From the NCBI GenBank assembly GCA_964059195.1, contig CAXKWD010000009.1:148051890-148115889 (forward strand): DNA of 64,000 bases. The letters are read 5' to 3'. The position numbers and the translations under genes are program-made. This document shows positions 12,162 to 24,144 of the stretch, piece by piece. Within the stretch, counting starts at the first letter, position 1. Every line of letters begins with the position of its first letter. This stretch comes from Ectobius pallidus (taxonomy: Eukaryota > Arthropoda > Insecta > Blattodea > Ectobiidae). A model generated the notes under the pieces. That model was given only the letters and a program-made list of their open reading frames with translations. It was not told the origin of the DNA and ran no database searches.

Positions 12162-12382
12162 TAATATTTTTTTAAGTTCTCTAATCTTTCATCAACAATT
12201 TTGTAAAAAGTGAGTGTGTGCCAGGTGCTGCCCCCTGTCCTTCAACCATGCTGTTGGCAACCCTGTACAAAACAAGCTGATATTTTGCTATGAACATAAA
12301 TAAGTCTGCATCAACTCTAATGCAAAAAAAAGTGAGCACTGTACTTGAGGAATGATGTGTTAACAAGGCAGACAGGCGCAGA

Positions 12383-15300
12383 TTACTTCAGGAATCCCCT
12401 CATCTCCTTCTTCTGCTTCGTCATGCTGATCTCCGCCTGCTCTGACTTCAGCAGTATCGAGTCCAGCTTGTCAATATCTCGAGTGAGTTTTCCTTCCAGG
12501 TCAAGTTCTCGCGACGTCAGCTTCCCCTCCAACTCCAAGTTGCGTGTCGAGGTTGTCCTGATCTCATCACTGCCTTCTGCAGCATCACTAGCTCCACCTG
12601 CAGCAATCCAAATAAACCAAACCACTTTTACCGTTAACCCTTTGTGATAGACTAGTAGGTGCCCATGGCTTCGACCATGATAATTAATTTAAAAATTAAA
12701 AATTAAGAGTATAATAACTATTAAAGCATTATATTTATTAACACTTGCACGCGAATCACTCATAAACTAACCCTTTAATAATTAATGAAACAGCTGAAAT
12801 TCCGGCTTCAGAGTACATTCCACGATTAGAAAGCGCCACCTGAAAAAACCATCTCAGATTCGATTATGCAGTTCCAAAGCTAACTGTGAACACATAATAC
12901 GTATTGTTTCTCAACTGTTTGTTGACAGATGAATATGATGTGAATTTTATTTGATCAATTCAGTGTAATTTTCAGAAATTATATAATGTTTCAAGGAAAG
13001 GAATGGTTTGTTTGGATTTTTATCATCAGCGACATTTCAAGAGTTAAACCATCAATATTTTACAGCTGGTGCCCCCGGCTTCACCCGCCATTATTAAATG
13101 ACTCCAGGATTTTTAAGAAATTTACACTGGTAGTTTATTCAAAATGTTTGTGGTTCAGAGCTATGAAAATTGTAAGTAAAAATAAAATTAGAATATTTGT
13201 TCATTGTGTTCATTTCACTTAGGATTTATATAATAAAGAAACGGTTTTCCTAATTTTGTACCTGTTTTTGAACATAGTTAATTTAGTTGCTTTTTTGACA
13301 TCCGGAGGTAGATTATTATAATGTTTTGCCATCATACTGATAAAACCCTTTAAACCATATTTGGATGTTTCAACAGTATTTACTATGAGGTTATTTTGAC
13401 CTCTCGTATTATGATAATGTATATTGTTGAATTTAGGGATGCAAATCTTACTATGGAATAGATTGTTGAGAACTTGGAATGCAAACGTAGTGATTGATAG
13501 TTTTAGTGATACAGCCAGTGGGATAATTCCTGATTTCTGAAATATCTGCTTTGTGAGAGTGTAAATTATAAATTATCTTTATAGCCCTGTTTTGTAATGT
13601 TTCAAATTGTCGTAGTTGAGCCTTATTACAGGATTGCCACACTAAATCCATATACTGTATTTGAGATGAGTGTGTATAAGTGCATAATAAACATTTTTTA
13701 ATAGAGGTCTGGGTAACCCATGGTCTCTCAATTCCGGGGTGCACGGGCAAAGAGAGTTAAGTCCACTTTCTTGTTACTGAGAATTAGAGTGACTTAACAC
13801 ACTATACCAGCCCAACATAGCTTTAGAGATGGATAAACCCATGAGGGACACATCCATAACTACCGTACAATTTTGATTATGACTTACTTGACTTAACACA
13901 AACGTACAGAACATTTTAATCTATAACTCTATGGACATATCTCAATTTTTTAGGATGGTGGACTTAACTCTCTTTGCCCACGCACCCCGGAATTGTCTCA
14001 TCATTACTCTATTAATTTAATAATTCTGATTTTAGTCAGTCTTTTGTGGTGATGAATTTATATATATATAATGAAAAGGTTAACAATTGAGAAGAACCTT
14101 GGATGGATAATAGTTATTCTGGTTCTACAACCTTCATTGGCATCTGCTGGGGTCTCCTCTCCCTCAGAAGCCTGGCTGCTACAGTCGCTCGCTCCTCCAT
14201 CCTGTCTGGCCACCCCTACCTTCAGCTTGAGCAGGTTCGTGAAGCTGCCACAAACAGTCTGCAAAGCAAGTAATCAATTTAAATTTGTTGCCATTACAGG
14301 CGCTGTATTGCTAATACTAACTTGCAAGTTAGGAATTAACGGCTGTAAATTTAACACTATAAAATATTTTTTAAAACCTATCTTTTCATTAATAAATTTC
14401 ATGATTGTAAAGTGTGAGTAATATTTTTATCTGGTCTTCTGGTCTGTTGCGGCATGGGTTACATGGCCATTGATTGAAAATGGATATATATATGCATTCA
14501 TGAACCATAGATTATTGTCTCTGTTGGGCATTACATGAGAATATTATAGGAGAAAAATTCCTCTAACACTGCGATTTGAACCCAGAACCTTTGGCTATCC
14601 ATGCCACTGCTCTCGACTGAGCTAAGCCAGAGTTCACTTTACAGCACCAGATGGAACCTCTCTCCTTGTCTGACAGTGAGATAGACCATTAAGGGCAACC
14701 TATAAACTTAGTTTATAGGACTATCATTAATTTATGCCTATGTTCACACTTATTATCAAACGTTAAATGTACAATCTTTAAAATGTAATTACAATACCTT
14801 GAACCTGTTGATTTTCTTCTGTGTAACGGAGAGTATGGAGTTGAGTTCATCAAGACCCCCAGACACTCTTCCCATTTCCTCGCTCTGAATTTCTTCTTCC
14901 TGAAACCAGTGGCAACTCATTCAACACAAGCCTAATAATGACAGAATCCTGGTCAATCCAAAATTTACAGTTAGGAATACTGTAAGTCCAATATAGGTAG
15001 GTAGGGCGAGGAGAAAGTGAGAGAAAGGGAGGAAGAAAGGAGAAAAGGAAGACAAAAAAGGAAAAATAATTTTTCCCAGTTTCGCCTTTTGCATTACTAG
15101 CAACGCCATCTAGGAGGAGACATTCAAAACCTAAACCCCTCCTTCCCACGCAGGTTCCATTAGAGAGTTGGTGGGAGGAGCCTAGTGCATGATCTAAAAT
15201 TGTTTTTTCCCCTGAATTTTTAAAACGAATTACATAGGTTCTAAAAAAACATTAGTCGGCCGCGGTAGCGTGCCCGCCTCTGGATCCGCAGGGCGCGGGA

Positions 15301-16793
15301 TCAAACCCGGCCGCGGTCGATGGATTTTTCAGGACGTAAAAATCCTGGGCACGGAGTCCTCCGGGAGGGACTTTAAGCTGGGGGTCCCGTGTCGTAGATT
15401 TACGGCACGTAAAAGAACTCCAAGCCTAAATTAGAGCCTCTGGACGAAATTTCTCGGCCCTTTCACGTCCAAGAAATACTTAGTTTCCAGAGGGGGGTTG
15501 CGAGGCGATGGGCTTACCACCTGTCCCTCTACCCTCTCTCGGAAAATAAGCATATCAAAATTAGTATAGGTAATGAAACCTCCATTGGAGGCCCCTTCGC
15601 CCCACCTGGGGATCATAGGGTACCAGATACAGATACAGAAAAAAACATTAAAACCTAAAAAGGCTAAACTAAAATAGGTTGCCCCTTATGCTCTCCCCAC
15701 TCTCAATATTCCGTTGCCATGGTGACACCAGCTGACGGCCGGCGTCCAGCTCACTCGGCACTCCCGACCGTACCAAATAAGAGAATACTCCTTGTACCAA
15801 TTATTAAACATACAGAAATAAAAAATATGGGAATAACCCTTGTACCATACAATACAAATCCCTTGTACCGTTAAAACAAATAATCACCACAGCCTCTTTA
15901 GCGTTACTAAGTACCCACCACGTGGTGTATTAACGATCTCTGAACTCAAATACAAGAATTTTCAATTCTTTCTGCAACGATCACTAATGGCATAGTGGTT
16001 AAAGCGAAAGCTATAGCCTAATGCTAGTGGTCCCGAGATTGAATCCCTGTAGGTGCAAAAATTTGTAGGATAGGAATAGGTCACAAATAGATAGGTAGGG
16101 TGAAGGAGAGAGGGAACTTAATAGGGAAAAGAGGAGAAGAGGAAAAAAAAATTCCGATTTTCAGCGCTGCTACTACTTCCGCCAGATGTCTCTCCACTAC
16201 TAGTAGTTCCACCGTTACCTCATAGACGTCTCTCACTGTTTAAAATACTCCCCACCCTAAACCCCTCCTTCCCGATAGTGAGTAGGAGGAGCTTAAGGGA
16301 TTTTCCCCCCAAAAAATTATCGTTCTTACTTCAAAAGAACAGCATGCCTGTAACGTAATTTTTTTCCTGTGCAGCAGCCTATAAGCCTAACAAAATGAGA
16401 TTGAATATTACACATAATTTGTGAAGGAAAAGTTATATTTGACCAAAATGTGAGAGATAAAAAGCAATAATTATGTTGAACTATGCAGTCATTGCGGGGA
16501 TATCAGCAAAAAATTCTGTATGCGTTTTTACATGTTGAAATGTCACTTTGTACACCCGCAAGTGTAACTAATTATTATGTCATTATTTTACATAATATTG
16601 AAAAAAATTTGCACCATAAATTATTTCACACTTTTACTGAAATATTTACCTTGTCATTTTCTAAAGTTACAGCATCTATATCGTCATCTTCGTCGACGCG
16701 AGGTTTGGAATCAGATGGGAGTGGCTTTTGCTCAGGCGGTGGCAGCCCCAACAATTCGGCTCTCATAACTTCGTATTCGTATTCCTCAGACAT
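12383..16793 (-). CDS. Four-exon gene, 195-aa acidic/coiled-coil protein, family not recognised
   Basis: Exons (5' to 3' on the minus strand): 16793-16650 (start ATG, MSEEYEYEVMRAELLGLPPP), 14899-14798, 14258-14132 and 12597-12383 (stop TAA). Every junction has AG acceptors and GT donors, phases 0, 0 and 1 match, and the exons sum to 588 nt (195 codons plus stop). The N-terminal half is acidic and proline-containing (VDEDDDID). Exon 2 (GGLDELNSILSVTQKKINRF) and the last exon (DLEGKLTRDIDKLDSILLKS) are heptad-like and charged, so coiled-coil pairing is likely. No signal peptide or membrane segment is seen. I do not recognise the family; a small complex subunit or adaptor is possible but unproven. 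The introns hold SINEs, a non-LTR fragment and a MITE. The exon 3 donor (GTTGTA) is weak, but it is the only one that keeps the frame. Confidence 0.8.
13235..14040 (-). pseudogene. Non-LTR retrotransposon 3' fragment (same family as 61450-63480)
   Basis: On the minus strand, 13235-13729 encodes the region after the reverse transcriptase (DLVWQSCNKAQLRQFETLQN, RAIKIIYN, later KYGLKGFI and HYNNLPPDVKK), matching the end of the element at 61758-63455. The upstream continuation resumes beyond 13994 after an inserted MITE. Frame breaks and the insertion make it dead. It lies in intron 3 of the coiled-coil gene in the same orientation. Confidence 0.8.
13730..13994. mobile_element. 265-bp MITE with ~37-bp terminal inverted repeats (copy 1)
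   Basis: Both ends read AATTCCGGGGTGC(A/G)...GAGTTAAGTCCAC inwards. A second copy in the opposite orientation is at 49537-49799. It is inserted into the non-LTR fragment, so it is younger than that insertion. No coding capacity. Confidence 0.85.
14480..14745 (-). repeat. tRNA-like SINE (family with GGCTTAGCTCAG head)
   Basis: On the minus strand: CTGGCTTAGCTCAG (A box), CTGGGTTCAAATC-type B box, then GAGGAATTTTTCTCCTATAAT and a tract ending ACAGAGACAATAATC. Related copies are at 20300-20450 and 44425-44690. The anticodon arm is not tRNA-like. Confidence 0.75.
14930..15235 (+). repeat. Dispersed repeat Z, copy 1
   Basis: It contains GGTAGGTAGGGCGAGGAG, a GA-rich tract, then CTAAACCCCTCCTTCCC and GTGGGAGGAGC near its end. 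The same order of blocks occurs at 15970-16330 and, reversed and interrupted, at 57640-58345. Probably a SINE-like family. Confidence 0.65.
15255..15638 (+). mobile_element. tRNA-derived SINE with 12-bp target duplication
   Basis: The head CGGCCGCGGTAGCGTGCCCG and B box GGGATCAAACCC are tRNA-like. The 3' tail is a short (GATACA)n repeat. AAAAAAACATTA flanks it at 15243-15254 and 15639-15650. It lies in intron 1 of the coiled-coil gene. Confidence 0.85.
15970..16330 (+). repeat. Dispersed repeat Z, copy 2, with tRNA-like head
   Basis: The head GGCATAGTGGTTAAAGC...GAGATTGAATCCC resembles tRNA A and B boxes. It is followed by the GA-rich tract and CTAAACCCCTCCTTCCC block shared with 14930-15235, which suggests repeat Z is a tRNA-derived SINE. 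Confidence 0.65.
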
Positions 16794-18380
16794 TTTAATT
16801 GTTAAATCTTTAGTGATAAATAATATTTAACGTTGGTCAACTTCGTCGTAAATGGGTCTCAGAGCTTCTACTCCAAACCAGTATTAAGCTTCCATATTGG
16901 ATTCGCATTGCAGCAAGCAACAGCTGATTATTCTTCGTTCACGTTGAAACACCATTATCATAGTTTTTACTAAGCAAACTTCTCCAAACAAAATAAAAAT
17001 AATTAATATGCTCTGAAAATCTGCAAGGCGTTATACTATTACATATGAAAACCATTTTTAGGCAAATTTTCCTATACCAAAAATCGGTATCGTATGTATT
17101 CATATTTGCCGCATTTCGATAGCAGACATCAATATTTTTGTAGTTGTGCATCTATAGGTGGAAACCTGAACTAATCACGATCTACCATCTTTATAGAAGA
17201 AAACTCAGGGAAATGTGCTGATTAAGCGAATCGGTTTTTAACAAAAAGTTAAAAATAGATCATTTATAAATTTAAAAATTGAATGGTGTGCTGAATAAAA
17301 AATGTACACACCCTATCCTCCAGTATGATGAGGAGAAAATGTCTAGTGTAATCCTTGCCGTGTGGTTGGCCACGCGATTTCATTGCAATATGGCTCCCGG
17401 CTAATGAAGAAGTCTTTACCATTATATAAAAAGCCAGCCAGCTACAAAACTAACTACCTTTGTTATTTTAACAGCCCTCAGCGTCATTCTTCCAAGAATT
17501 CTGGCCACATTATACTATTTGAGATAGTAATTTATTCTATCCAAACGAGAAACAGGTTCACCAACCGCTGTCGAGATATTGCCAACTCGCTTTTCCTTCC
17601 ACTATTCCCTGTCGCCTGTCTTTCTAGCTAGAAAGACAGTACCAGTACCTAGAATCCCTTTGCCAAATATAGTGACTTAACTCCACTTATTAAGAAATCT
17701 TCATTTCAGCCCCCTCAGCAACATTATTTTTCCATTCCTGTTTATTTTCCTCCTGTTCAAACTGCTGGTCTTTCCAAACTCAAATTGGCGTGAAAACGCT
17801 CATCCATCTTTGCCTTGACCACTGTACAGCCCACCGAACTGAAATTGTATTTAATTTAATCTAATATACAGTACTGGTATATCAGATAAAACAATGTGTA
17901 TTGACAGACCCAGAACAAAGCCATGGGATGATTACCATGACTCGTCTAAGGCTCCTTCAGGCAAGGGTGACATTGCAGAGATTTGCCATTACCTCTTACA
18001 GAATAGGGAAGAAGGGACAACACAACACCCCATCATGAAGCTAGGAAGGATATCTGAAAAATCCCCGTCCCGGCTGGGAATAAAAATGTTAGAATGTTCA
18101 CCTTTAATTCAAATGTCTAAGAAAAATAATTCTCTATCACTTCAAAATGCTCTTCTGGATTTTGACATATCATTTCATAGGATTTCTTTTATGAATCCAT
18201 ATGATTTGACTTAGTTTTTAGCTTGTCTTGTTAAATTAATTGTATTTATTATAAATCATTCATGTATCTTCTTATCCTCACATTTACTTATTACGATATA
18301 GTGTATAATCTATGATATTGTACAACACTTATTAGTAAACTGTAATTGGGATTTCTCTCTTTAGTTCCAGAGTAAATAAG
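16794..18380. other. Upstream region of the coiled-coil gene and intergenic DNA
   Basis: The first ~150 bases are the probable promoter of the minus-strand gene (a CCAAT box appears as ATTGG near 16896). The rest holds no convincing gene. There is a perfect 24-bp palindrome at 17616-17639, and 17890-18090 has SINE-like phrases without clear boundaries. Confidence 0.4.
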
Positions 18381-18382
18381 TA

Positions 18383-19163
18383 CTGTGAAACCTTGACAAG
18401 ACGCTCTTCAAGGGGCTGCATAAAAATAGCGTATTACATGGCACTGCGTATTAGCGAGAGTGGGTCACTTTTAGATTTAAAAAAATTTAACACCAAGATA
18501 TGAATCAAAATAAACATTTGTTGAATAAAATTAAGGATTAAATACAGGAATTATGCTGAGGGGTATTTTATATTCTTTCCTTCCAGAAGAAAGCAAGAAC
18601 AAAAATACTTCAGTACTGTAGTACAATTCGTAAACCGCTTCATGATTTTTCACTATTGTTCTAAGCGTCGAAGAAGGGATTCATAATGATTCGCCAACTG
18701 TTTCTAATTCATACTGGTATTTTCATCATGTTTATGGAGAATTTCTAATTTCTCTGATATTGATAAAGCTTTCCATTTCACTCCTTTATTTATGTTGACA
18801 CTAATAAATCACTTCGCACTTCTACACAAGATCAAGTCACAATGAGATTTAAAACTGGCAGCAAGGAGGACCATGGAGGACTGAATCCGTGCTATGAATA
18901 GTCTTTCAGGTACTCAAGAGTTGCATTCCATTCTCTTGAACATGCGGGGGCTAACGGTAAATGTAGATCTGGATTCTCAGTATCCTTAAAAGCATGATAT
19001 TTTAGAATTTTCGGCAGACGAAAGAGAGTGTTAAACGGGATGACGAGTGTATTAAGAGGTGAATTTTATATAGTTTTATATAGTGATGTCAAGGGACTGG
19101 TTGAAAAGAGCGTATAACGCGGGATAGCATAACAAACGGGCATGTATTATTAGGGTTTTACTG
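18383..19163 (-). mobile_element. Tigger/jerky-like element remnant
   Basis: Ends CTGTGAAACC and GGTTTTACTG are imperfect inverted repeats flanked by TA (18381-18382, 19164-19165). On the minus strand, about 18810-18590 encodes broken pieces of a CENP-B-type N-terminal domain (KALSISEKLEILHKHDEN, then IPSSTLRTIVKNHEAVYE). It has frameshifts and stops and no catalytic region. Confidence 0.68.
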
Positions 19164-19364
19164 TATATTTGAAGGTAGAGGCTGCTGAAATGCATATATT
19201 ATTTTGTATAACTGAATTTTGCTATCAGCCTAGCACCCACATCTAGCAGGGACTGTCTAAAATTAGGAGAAACAAATCTCATCACTCACTGTTCTACTAT
19301 CCATGTTATAAAGTTTTACTGCACTCTTTCTGCTAGCAATTTCTGTTATCATCTGGTAGTAAAA

Positions 19365-20043
19365 CGAGGGCCTTCTACAAAGTAAGTTTCCCTGGGGCTA
19401 TTTACAGAAACAAAACTCAATTTTAAGGAAATATTTATTGCAACAGATACAGCAAGTGTTCAGCTATTTTTCAACATAATTGCCACAGGAATTGAGACAT
19501 TTGTCGTACCGTGGAACCAAGTTTTGAACACTTGTGTTGTAGAAGTCTGCTGCCTGGGATTCGAACCATTGTGTGACAACCATCTCCGCTTCTCTGCCAT
19601 TCTTTGAGGTGTACGAAAAATGGATATCACTGGGAGTGAGGTCTGGGCAGTAGGGTGGATGCTGAAACATCTCCTAGCCGTACTTTTGCAGGAGACTTGC
19701 AGGGAGGTGTTGAAACCTCCACCCTACAGCTCGGACCACGCACCCAGAGATTTTCATCTTTTCCTACCCCTCAAGAAATGGCAGTGATTGACAGAGAATG
19801 GTAGAGATTGACAGAGAAACGGAGAAGGTTATCACACAGTGATTCAAATCCCAGGCGGCATACTTCTATGGTACAGAGACACGAAAGTTGGTCCCACGGT
19901 ATGACAAATGTCTGAATTCCGGTTGGTGAATATGTTGAAAAATAGCACAACACATCCTGTATGTGTTACAATTAATGTTACCATTAAATTGTGTTTTGTT
20001 TCCGTTAATGGCTTGTGACAAAGTTACTTTATGGACAGCCTCG
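19365..20043. mobile_element. Folded-back mariner, family Y (copy 1)
   Basis: Both ends carry CGAGG...AAAGTAA(G)TTTC-type terminal sequence. The left half encodes on the minus strand, and the right half on the plus strand, the C-terminal end of a mariner transposase (FQHPPYCPDLTPSDIHF, VTQWFESQAADFYNT, VPRYDKCLNSCGNYVEK). The element is thus a palindrome of the 3' half of a mariner, with the N-terminal half missing. Confidence 0.82.
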
Positions 20044-20299
20044 TACAATAGAAAATATTTACTTTCCAGACAAACTACCTGGAGGGTACGAACCAGGAAG
20101 TGTATCAAGCGGTTGCAATACTGGCCCTAAGATTAACTTGTTTTTAACACAATTTGCAAACGTTCAGTTTACAGAAAATTGTTTACCAATAACAAGCTTT
20201 CCTGAAAACAACTTCGTACAACAAATCTGTGAATATGATAAGAGGAACCAATGAGTTCAAGGTGTTAGATATATAATTTATGTATTGCCTATCAAATAT

Positions 20300-20450
20300 A
20301 AAATATGCATACATGAATTCACAGAATATTGTTTCTGCTGAGCATTCCATTAGAATATTTTAGGAGAAAAATTCCTTTGACGCCATGATTCGAACCTGTG
20401 ACTATGGAATTTCATGCTAGAGTAAACACAGAACAACTCTGAACCTGAGG
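20300..20450 (-). repeat. Partial tRNA-like SINE
   Basis: GAATATTTTAGGAGAAAAATTCC followed by a degenerate head matches the SINE at 14480-14745 on the same strand; diverged and truncated. Confidence 0.55.
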
Positions 20451-21254
20451 CGGAGCAGGCAGAATCACGTGACGAGTGATAAGCGAATGAGGTTGTACAG
20501 TTAACGGACCGCTCTGCCTCGCTCAACATATGTACTTCACTTATTCCTCTGTGCGCTCAAAATCTATTAAATATAGGTCTTTTCTGAAATCACCATTGGA
20601 AAGCTGTATTTATTTGGAAGCCAACTGTCCAAATCCCATATCTGTACGACACTCCATTGAGGAGAAAACTGTTTTAAAAAATAATAAAATACCTTAAAAC
20701 AATGCTTGCTTGTTCCTCTTAGTGAGTAGGCATGCATCTCCCTTCTCTGTCTGTTAGACAGAGACAGCTGCACACTGCTTACGTCGTCAACGCCACACAT
20801 TGCATAACATTCTATTGGCTTATCATATGTTCAAAGTTGATCTGTGTTTAGTATAGTACTCTAGCAACTGAGCTAGCGTTCGACTCACAATGTCAGATGG
20901 ATTCTCATTCGTATGAGCCCCTCTGTAAGCAATAAGTAGGCTGACCATATGTACCTTTTTGAAAGGAATAGCATAGTTGTTTTAATGAAAATGTCAATTT
21001 TGTACCGTTTCTAATAAAACTCTATTATACATTAATATAAGTTAGTTGTAATTTATTATCCGTAACCTACAGTCGTATGTCATGACTGCCAGTAAATTGA
21101 ATAACCAAAGAGTTACATTGTTGAATATCAATATCTGCAGCGATCTATTCAGAGAAAAAATCACATCGGGTGGTGTAGTGAAACGTGTACTTTCATAGCA
21201 AAGTTCTGTTCTGATGAGACAGTATAATCTCTACATCTTGTGCATTTTTCAACT
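20451..21254. other. Intergenic DNA with a dispersed repeat fragment
   Basis: No gene recognised. 21125-21220 is an inverted relative of 32733-32840 (shared words around CAGAACAGAACTTT and CACTACACCAC), showing a dispersed repeat that I cannot name. Confidence 0.45.
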
Positions 21255-21392
21255 ACAGTGAACGCCGCTTAATGTAATCAATGATAATGTTATCAATCAG
21301 GTATGTTATCACTTTTATGAAGTCCTGTATGGATACATTGAAAAAATACTGTTATTATGATCAAAGATTTGGTTTATGTTATCACTTAAACA
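21255..21392 (+). mobile_element. Pogo/Tigger-like element, 5' fragment (copy 3)
   Basis: Starts CAGTGAACGCCGCTTAATG and matches the first ~135 bases of 11180-12161. It ends where the mariner at 21395 begins; the rest of the pogo element does not resume on the other side. Confidence 0.7.
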
Positions 21393-21394
21393 TA

Positions 21395-22070
21395 TGAGGG
21401 CCATTGACAAAGTAAGTTTCCACAGGGCCGTTTACAAAAACAAAACAAAATTTCATGGAAATATTTATTACAACAAATACAACAAGTGTTCAGCAATTCT
21501 TCAACATATTTGCCACAGGAATTGAGACATTTGTCTTACCGTGGCTTTTTTGTGTCGTAGAAGTCTGCCACCTGGGATCTGAACCACTGTGTGACAAACA
21601 TCTCCGCTTCTCTGTAATTCTCTGCCATTTATTGAGGTGTAGGAAAAGATGGATATCACTGGGGGCAAGGTCCAGGCTGTAGGGTGGATGTTGAAACATC
21701 TCCCAGCCAAACTTCTGCAGGAGACTTGCAGGGAAGTGTTGAAGCCTCCATCTTACAGCTCGGACCTCGCACCCAGAGATTCTCATCTTTTCTTAACCCT
21801 CAAGAAATGACACTGAATGACACAGAATGCTAGAGATTGACAAAGAAACGAAGAAGGTTATCACACAATGGTTCAAATCCCAGGAGGCATACTTCTATGA
21901 CATAGGGATACAAAAGTTGGTCCCACAGTATGACAAATGTCTGAATTCCAGTGGCGAAAATGTTGAAAAATAGCTGAACACTTGACATCTGTTGCAATAA
22001 ATATTTCCATTAAATTGTGTTTTGTTTCCATTAATGGCCTGTGGGAAAGTTACTTTATGGACGGGCCTCG
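21395..22070. mobile_element. Folded-back mariner, family Y (copy 2)
   Basis: TA flanks at 21393-21394 and 22071-22072. As in the copy at 19365, the two halves are inverted copies of the transposase 3' end (minus strand FQHPPYSLDLAPSDIHLF; plus strand the same region, decayed). The right end abuts the tandem zinc-finger unit at exactly the same base as in the copy at 24750-25205. Confidence 0.82.
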
Positions 22071-22231
22071 TATTTCTCCATTGCCCCATTTTTACCAACC
22101 CAATGTCCAATTTTCTATTCAAGGTAATACGGTCAGCCTAGGCATAAGACCACATTCTTTCTCATAACAAATTAACAGTACAAAAAAGGAGTTACAGTAC
22201 AACAAATGTTTACTCAGGATTCATGTGTTGG

Positions 22232-23523
22232 TCACGACGGTGTTTCTTCAATTCCATGAACTGCCCTCAAATGGTACCTCAGATGTTCTCTTCGCACAAA
22301 GCTCTTAGTACAATGAACACAGGGGAATGGCCGTTCTCCTGTGTGCTGAGGCATGTGATCCCTCAGACGTTCTTTCCTTGAGAACATCTTTCCACACTCT
22401 GGACAGCTGAACGGCTTCTTCTCGTCGTGTGTAATGAGGTGGACCTTGAGCTGATGACTCTGTGCAAAACATTTCCCACACTTCTCGCAAGCGTGGGGTT
22501 TCTTACCCGTGTGTAGCATCACATGTTGTTTCACAGAGTCTCTTCTTGTGAACTCCTTGGAGCAGATGCTACAGCTGTAGGGTTTCTCTCCTGTGTGCAT
22601 CAGCATGTGCAGCTGCAAGTGAGTGTTCCGCGTGAACTTGCGTCCACAGTCAACACATTCGAACCGCTTGATCATGCCTGTATGGGTCATCGCATGCCAT
22701 TTGAGTCCACACAGCTGCTTGTATCTTGCCCCGCACTCCTCACAAACATAGGGCCTTTCATCTGTGTGACTTCCCAAATGAATTTTCAAAGAGTGCTTTA
22801 GCGGAAAAGTCTTTTCACAATAGTCGCACTGGAATGGCCGCTCTTTACTGTGTATCTTGTAATGATTCATCAAATTGCGATTTCTTTTGAATGCCTTGCC
22901 ACAAACATCGCAGATGAAATTTCGAGCTTTGGCTTTCTCTGCCAATGCAGTATCATGCAACGCAGCGTGTTGTTTCAGCTGTTCTATGCGTATAAAAGTT
23001 TTATCACACTTTTCACAAGTATGTTTTCTTCCACTGTGGATCTGCATATGATTCTTAAGTGAATCTTTTCGCACAAAGCCTTTAAAACAGAGAGCACATG
23101 AGTAGGGACGCTCGCCTGTGTGGTTTGACATGTGCCCTCGGAGTTGAGATTTGCGTGAGAACTTGTCCCCGCACTGGGGACACTCAAAACTTCTTTTCTG
23201 CTCCATGCTGAGCTATCATATGTGACTGCATATTGCTGCTCTGTGCGAACTTCAACCCACACTCTTCACAAGAAAAGGGCTTCTCCCCAGTATGTTTGCG
23301 GAAGTGGAGTTTTAAACTCTGCTTCAAAGCAAATGTCTTCTGACAAACTTCGCATTCAAACGGTCGCTCTCCAGTATGTGTCAAGTTGTGATTCTTCAGG
23401 TGCCGTTTCTTTTTGAATGCTTTGTTACAGACTTCACAGATAAAGCTACGAATGTTCTTATCCCTTATTTCCTTCTTCTTGGGGTGTGATGGAGTGCCAT
23501 CCATGAAGATGTCATTGCAAATA
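22232..23523 (-). pseudogene. C2H2 zinc-finger terminal exon, copy 1, frameshifted
   Basis: Minus-strand terminal exon starting at an AG acceptor (first base 23523). It is homologous to the exons at 25349-26639 and 28242-29532 and very similar to the first of these. One extra base in the A-run at 23186-23189 (1292 nt instead of 1291) shifts the frame. The normal frame reads three fingers and then stops (HGAEKKF, TGA), while the remaining fingers stay open in the next frame down to the stop at 22232. A transcript using this exon would give a three-finger protein. It could be a recent pseudo-exon or a base-calling error in a homopolymer. Upstream exons are shared with the rest of the locus. Confidence 0.85.
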
Positions 23524-23788
23524 CTGCAAAACCACAAAACCGCAATATTATTAGATGAACGATGAAAGATTGCCCAAGGTGGTGATGAACTGGGAACCTG
23601 ACAGAATGGAAGGCTATCTGATACCTGGAAGGATGGGGTAAAGGGGAAGCATGGTAGCAAGAGGACTATAAGATGAAGATGCGATGGACAGATGACAGTT
23701 AAGGAGCAAAATAAGTTAAAATTAGAAATTATAATTACAGTAAAATACCAGTATAACAAAATCAAATTTAATTAATTATTTTAATAAG

Positions 23789-24047
23789 GTTTTTATAATT
23801 TGACCTCTTCACTGTGAGTTCTGCAAACATTGTGTATGATTAAAGAAATGCATGTTTGCAACAGTTGAGTTTTCATCGTTAATCCTAGAGAAGAAGCTTC
23901 AGTCGTTTGTTTAGTATAGATACAAACTGGTGGTTTTGTATTATTAACGTTGATGGTTTGAATTTCAGACTTTTTAAGGTTTTAAGTTTAATTTTTAAAG
24001 GTTTAAGTATATGCTTGCAATGTAATTATAAAATAAATTAAAATTAC
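23789..24047. repeat. Duplicated upstream segment of the zinc-finger unit
   Basis: It matches 27760-27990 base for base over most of its length (shared TTGACCTCTTCACTGTGAG and TTCAGTCGTTTGTTTAG). It marks the flank of the tandem duplication and contains no coding sequence. Confidence 0.75.

Positions 24048-24120
<73 letters not shown>
24048..24120. repeat. Poly-A run of about 72 bases
   Basis: A pure A homopolymer. The homologous position in the neighbouring unit (about 27977) has only eight A residues. It is either an expanded slippage tract or an assembly artefact. Confidence 0.9.
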
Positions 24121-24125
<5 letters not shown>

Positions 24126-24144
24126 TGAAAGTGCAGTTATATTA

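Noticed and set aside
17616..17639. Perfect 24-bp palindrome CTGTCTTTCTAG/CTAGAAAGACAG
   Set aside because: Single occurrence without element boundaries or context; noted only.
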